Shown one piece after another: positions 60,128 to 64,000 of a stretch of 64,000 nt of DNA. Below the pieces are notes generated by a model that was given only the letters and a program-made list of their open reading frames with translations, was not told the DNA's origin and searched no databases. Where the stretch lies: positions 16,436,260 to 16,500,259 of the forward strand of contig OU452205.1 in assembly GCA_911728435.2 (NCBI GenBank), read 5' to 3'. The position numbers and the translations under genes are program-made. This DNA is from Apoderus coryli. Taxonomy: Eukaryota; Arthropoda; Insecta; Coleoptera; Attelabidae. Every line of letters begins with the position of its first letter. The first letter of the stretch is position 1.

Positions 60128-60141
60128 CTGGGCCCATAACC
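60128..60141 (-). promoter_or_regulatory. Primer-binding site (initiator tRNA-Met anticodon-arm type)
   Basis: GGTTATGGGCCCAG on the minus strand directly abuts the 5' LTR. It matches the complement of CTGGGCCCATAACC, the anticodon stem-loop of tRNA-iMet used by copia. Confidence 0.85.
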
Positions 60142-60329
60142 TGATAAAGGTTATACTGTAAAACTATTAAAAACACAATGAGAAGACACACAATGAGAAA
60201 TATTATTTAAAACGTTAGAAAATATATTGAACTAATAAAAATGTATCTCAGACAGTTAACTAAATTAATTGACAACTAATGACAATTCAATAATTAAAAA
60301 ATAGATTATATAATATACAGGATCTAACA
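60142..60329 (-). repeat. Copia 5' LTR
   Basis: 188 bp, TG...CA, followed on the minus strand by the primer-binding site. Confidence 0.95.
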
Positions 60330-60815
60330 AATCCAAGAGCAATGTTGGGCGCCGTGTACCCTAATCACCTAATTCCTAGCACGTCCAGTATTATTGCAAG
60401 ATTAGTTGAAAAGTTCAAAAGTGAAGATTGTATTCAAAGTTCGCATGAAAAAAGGAAAGTGGTAACAAAAAAAAATTAAAGAATTACTACACGTAGAAGA
60501 AAATAAATGTATTTATACAAATTAAATAGCCCAAATCATTAACGTAAGTCAGACTTCTGTAAGGAGGTCTTTAAAAAAATCCCATTAATTGAGTTCGCAA
60601 TTTTTTACATCAATATTTTCCGAATCAATGGATTGGCAGGGGAGGGCCAATTAACGGTCACCACGATTTATCTCCAATTGTTTTTTACTGGGGACATTTA
60701 ATTTCTAGTTTTTAACAAAGTTATTAGGTGTATATAAAGAACTTGAACAACGAACTGTTCGGGCATCCTTGGAAGTTAGTGAAGAGAATTTACAGCACGT
60801 TGTAAATAACTCTTA
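60330..60815 (+). pseudogene. Mariner-like (DD41D-type) transposase interrupted by the copia element
   Basis: Directly after the LTR the plus strand reads 'RAMLGAVYPNHLIPSTSSII' and 'RLVEKFKSEDCIQSSHEKRK', an N-terminal helix-turn-helix of mariner type, then 'NVSQTSVRRSLKK'. A jump then leads to 'WIGRGGPINGHHDLSPIVFY' with a WG-like end, the degraded third-aspartate block. The middle, with the first two aspartates, is deleted. The frame joins the last residues left of the copia element at 58130-58203. Confidence 0.7.
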
Positions 60816-62500
60816 CTTATAATCGTTTAATTATTTATTGTATGCAATTCCATGGAGGAATTTTTGAAAATTTGTTATAATGTTTTTGTTAATTAATATT
60901 TTCTTTTTATTTGTTTTAATAAATGTAGGTATTGTTTTAAGGATTGTCTAATTTTAATTTCAACTTATTTGATGCAGACACAAAAAATATGTTGGTGCAA
61001 GTCAGTTTCGTTTTTGTAATAGTAATGATAAATAAATTGGAATTCGATACGTTTCAAAATCGACTTACACGCGCCCTAGACACACAGGATAGAATTTCTA
61101 GTCAAGGCACATGGTGCGCACGAACGCGAGATAAGAGTAAAAGAGATGGCGAAAAGTTAAATTTGCAAGACATTTTGTTGTTGTTTTTCTTCTAAATTAA
61201 TTAAAAATAATAGACGAATTGTTACGTTTGGGGTGATATGGTGTTGTAAAAGACAATTGGTTGCTATAAACTATTTGAGGAGACGTCCAGGGGGCTGCAT
61301 GCAGGAATAAGAAAACTATAAATGAATTTGGCCGAGATAATAATAGTCTGCAAAGACTGTCCATAAAGCGATTAAAAAATTAGAAATAAAAGTTTCCAAG
61401 TACATATCTTGGTCGCGGCAAAAAAATATTGTCCAAAAGGCGTCTATGACGGTTTGGAAACATGGACTAAAATATAAGAAATGTGTTAAAATCGAAGTAC
61501 CTATACTAATAAAATTATTTAATATGTGAAAGTAGAGCGCCTGGGGATTTCATTATCGGCGTGCGGTGAAATCTGAGAACAAGGAAGGAATTCTTACAAA
61601 CATAAATAGTTGAACACAATGCTGCCGTTTTAGACCTTACAGATTGCAAAATGTAATGCTAAAATAATAATACTCAATAAAAACCAAAACAAACTTAACA
61701 TGAACAATTAACATCTAACGCTACAACAAAAGGAACGTCAATTTTTATTGGAACCACCAAAAACAGTAACCATTACCTGAATTTTTAGTTCTCAATACCA
61801 TATGCGATAAATACACACATTGTTTTCAGTACTTTTAGACGTAATAAGCATTTTTTTTTAAATTTGTCTGTCATTCTGTCACACACTCATTCTTCGAAAT
61901 GTTCCTTCACCACAACTAGATGCACCTTCATACCCTATGCAGGCGGGTAGAGGCAGGAATCAAATATTATTTCTTGGTCTGTATAAAAATAAACCCAAGG
62001 AACATAGGTACGTAGGCATTTCTGTAGCACACTAGAAATCCACCAGACAGCCGTTTTGTTGATCCACGACTCATCACTGATGGTTCGTCTAGTAGGCAAT
62101 AGAAATGACAAAATAAATTTGTTGAGATTTCTGTCGGTCGTTAAATTATCATAAAAGCATAAGTGAGTAATAATGAATAAGTTCGTACCCTTATTTTTGA
62201 TTATAGTCCAATAATTCGTAGGCGAAAAGTGAAACACTCACATTGAAGTCAGCGACGTTTCGCGGATTTATTTCCGCTTTTCCAAGCTTTCTTCTATCAG
62301 AATGTACACATAAATAAACTCGATGGCATTAAACAAACATATTATGGTAGTTTCATATGATTAGTTGTACAACCCATTAGTGCCCGTAATTTTTGTCTGT
62401 TTTAATTAGAACAAAAACACGTTAGTTGCTATTTATATATGTGAAATAACATTGTATACGCAAAATTTAAAATTTATTTATAATAAAAGTACCAAAAAAA
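60816..62500. other. Mostly featureless; weak Tc1-like trace at 61400-61540
   Basis: Near 61440-61490 the plus strand gives 'QKASMTVWKHGLKYKKCVK', which resembles the DNA-binding end of Tc1-like transposases. A satellite-like scrap matching the 20.8/21.1-kb unit is near 62055. No working gene. Confidence 0.35.
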
Positions 62501-62503
62501 TAG

Positions 62504-63694
62504 TGGCACATAAATGTGCCACCAGGCACATACAGTAACATAAGAGAAACATTACATAAATATTTAAAACTAAATATTTTTTGAATAATTACATCAGTTA
62601 TTGATAAATATAATAAAAAGGTATGTTCTATGGAAATTTCTAAAGTATGTTTTTGTGTGCAGGGCTACTTTGCAGGTATTACACTCAAAACTGGTGCGGT
62701 TAGAACATGTTTTACATTTTGTCTCTGTTTCACTACTTTGGACTATCAAGTGATTTTGTTCATTCATACGTAACTAATTGACAAATGGTGATAATGCGCT
62801 TGATGATGGCCCTGGTTTCATTGAAGGGTGCCTATAAATATAAAGCAATAAGTTGCCGTCTGAATTCGAGTAGCGGCATATTATTGTTTTCACACCTTCT
62901 CCATAATAGCCCAACTTGTAGATTAGGTTGATCAATTGAACAACTGAAGAAAGACCACCACTACTGTTTAGTCCTTATTGAAATTCCATAGCTAAACAGA
63001 CCTGATCATTCAAAATCGACGCGTCCCATATTTTTGTTATAAGCGGCATTTGAATATGAATTTTACTTTTTTTAGTTATAGAATATCTCTACATTTTTCA
63101 ATGATTACAGCAGTTTGATAATACAGTTACAATGGAATTATCATTCCCCCGCACAAGTACTAACTTTCCATCGGTTTTGAGTTCCATTGTTCCTCGGCTT
63201 GTTTTAGCAACAAATTATACTCAGACATATTTGATTCTTTTGAAACTCTATTTTTCCGTAAATTGCGTACTGAACGTAATAAATACCTACTGGTGCGTGT
63301 TTGACAGTTCAAATACTAAAAATAGAACAAGGGTTTTTTTTTCCTTCATAATAAAATTTATGTTATAAAAAAACTTATGGTTTTGTTGAATATCGTTACA
63401 ATGAATATTTATCAATAACAAAATGAAAAATGTAACAACTAGTAAAGTAATTAAAAGTAGAAAAAAAATGTATATTTACATCAGTGCAGACAGGTGTAGT
63501 AAGATGCTTCAGAGTGGGTTAGGTTTTGATTAATTTCTCAAAAATCTAGCACTGTAAAATCTAAAAAAAAATTATGACCTGTAAATAACTACGCAAGGAA
63601 CAGTTCAGTATGTATCTAGAACAGCTCAGTTTGGGGAGTTTTGAAAAAATAAAAGAAAATAACGCTGGCACATTTATGTGCCAATGGGCTTTAA
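62504..63694 (-). mobile_element. piggyBac-like remnant flanked by inverted 18-bp palindromes
   Basis: TGGCACATAAATGTGCCA at 62504 and TGGCACATTTATGTGCCA at 63666 are inverses of each other and bracket a broken transposase. TTAA occurs at 63691-63694 just outside the right copy. A matching left TTAA is less clear (nearest 62467). The layout suggests degraded piggyBac ends with subterminal palindromes. Confidence 0.55.
62624..63265 (-). pseudogene. piggyBac-derived (PGBD4-like) transposase remnant
   Basis: On the minus strand 'KTSRGTMELKTDGKLVLVRG' and 'NDNSIVTVLSNCC' (63206-63110) match the block 'RG....W.DN..V..LS' of PGBD-type transposases. 'IHIQMPLI' follows, then the decayed third-aspartate region. 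The C-terminus 'ETKCKTCSNRTSFECNTCK' with 'ALHTKTYFRNFH' (62750-62624) is the usual C-x2-C...C-x2-C...H knuckle. Stops and deletions are frequent. It is a different lineage from the piggyBac at 12.3-14.7 kb. Confidence 0.7.
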
Positions 63695-64000
63695 TGAATA
63701 AATGGCTCGTAAGTAATAACTTTGTCAAACTTCTTAACAGTTAGGAATTAATCCACTAAACGTCGTAAAAGATTTTTTTTTTCTTAGTAGAAAAGTTGTT
63801 TAACAGTAAAATGCAGTCTTCAATGTTCAAAAAAGTCGGCCTACTTTTATTTATTGGTAATAAAATTTATTTTACATCAAATCATTTTTCTAATAGTAGG
63901 CGTTGATAGCTTATTTGACAATTCGCTGTATTTTATTTATTAGTCTTAATATTGTCACCTTAAAATGTTTATTTTACCTTAAAAAATTACTTCAATGTTA
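63695..64000. other. No recognisable gene
   Basis: AT-rich right edge of the window; no UNC93 exon seen. Confidence 0.4.

Larger units (their letters stand above)
58199..60334 (-). mobile_element. Young copia retrotransposon, internally deleted
   Basis: Two 188-bp LTRs (58204-58391, 60142-60329) begin TG and end CA and differ at one base (G/T at the ninth position). AATCC at 58199-58203 and 60330-60334 is a 5-bp target duplication. On the minus strand, the sequence after the 5' LTR begins GGTTATGGGCCCAG, complementary to the anticodon arm of initiator tRNA-Met, as in Drosophila copia. A purine-rich AAGTGAGGG precedes the 3' LTR. The interior is only 1.75 kb and holds one open frame, so large parts of the polyprotein are gone although the mobile signals are complete. 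Confidence 0.95.

Noticed and set aside
57045..64000. Further UNC93 exons
   Set aside because: I scanned both this interval's splice sites and translations by eye and found no convincing continuation; a homology search could still reveal a diverged short exon.

Overview
This is a repeat-rich, AT-rich stretch of animal nuclear DNA, almost certainly from an insect. I lean towards a beetle or hemipteran, but the sequence alone does not settle that. It is not bacterial: the one ordinary gene is split by GT-AG introns, and most recognisable protein sequence belongs to eukaryotic transposable elements in various stages of decay.

Host gene. A single conserved cellular gene starts near the right-hand third: an UNC93-like multi-pass membrane protein on the + strand. 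Its first four coding exons are at 52003-52134, 52342-52481, 56012-56112 and 56859-57044, and all phases agree. The remaining exons were not found before the window ends. The 3.5-kb second intron holds Tc1-like and mariner-like debris, and a young copia element lies in the sequence after exon 4.

Retroelements. 1.4-3.6 kb: Jockey-like non-LTR element (-), carrying a 128-bp inverted duplication. 4.0-6.0 kb: RTE-like non-LTR element (+). 19.7 kb: reverse transcriptase scrap (-). 23.9-24.4 kb: Penelope-like GIY-YIG remnant (-). 34.9-37.5 kb: decayed copia element (-). 58204-60329: very young, internally deleted copia element (-) with 188-bp LTRs, AATCC target duplication, tRNA-iMet-type primer site and an intact 546-codon fused ORF.

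DNA transposons. A DD41D (rosa-like) mariner group with TA target sites and unusually long inverted arms is at 9.0-10.5, 30.2-31.6, 42.3-45.8, 48.5-49.7 and 50.1-51.9 kb. A palindrome at 14.8-16.1 kb shares the terminal motif, and scraps lie at 47.2-48.0, 54.6 and 60.3-60.8 kb. A nearly complete piggyBac with TTAA sites and 16-bp inverted ends is at 12262-14651, and a second piggyBac-like remnant at 62.5-63.7 kb. A pogo/Tigger-like remnant with 20-bp inverted ends and TA sites is at 38.2-41.0 kb. A CACTA-like candidate with 11-bp ends (CCCAAGTAACA) and palindromic subterminal boxes is at 24497-27638. Several MITEs and hairpins fill the rest.

The genes here do not cooperate as a pathway. The window is a record of successive, often nested insertions around one host gene. 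The most interesting points are the CACTA-like element with its divergent partner gene, the copia deletion derivative that kept one open frame, the mariner arms built from nested terminal boxes, and the copia insertion inside a mariner ORF.
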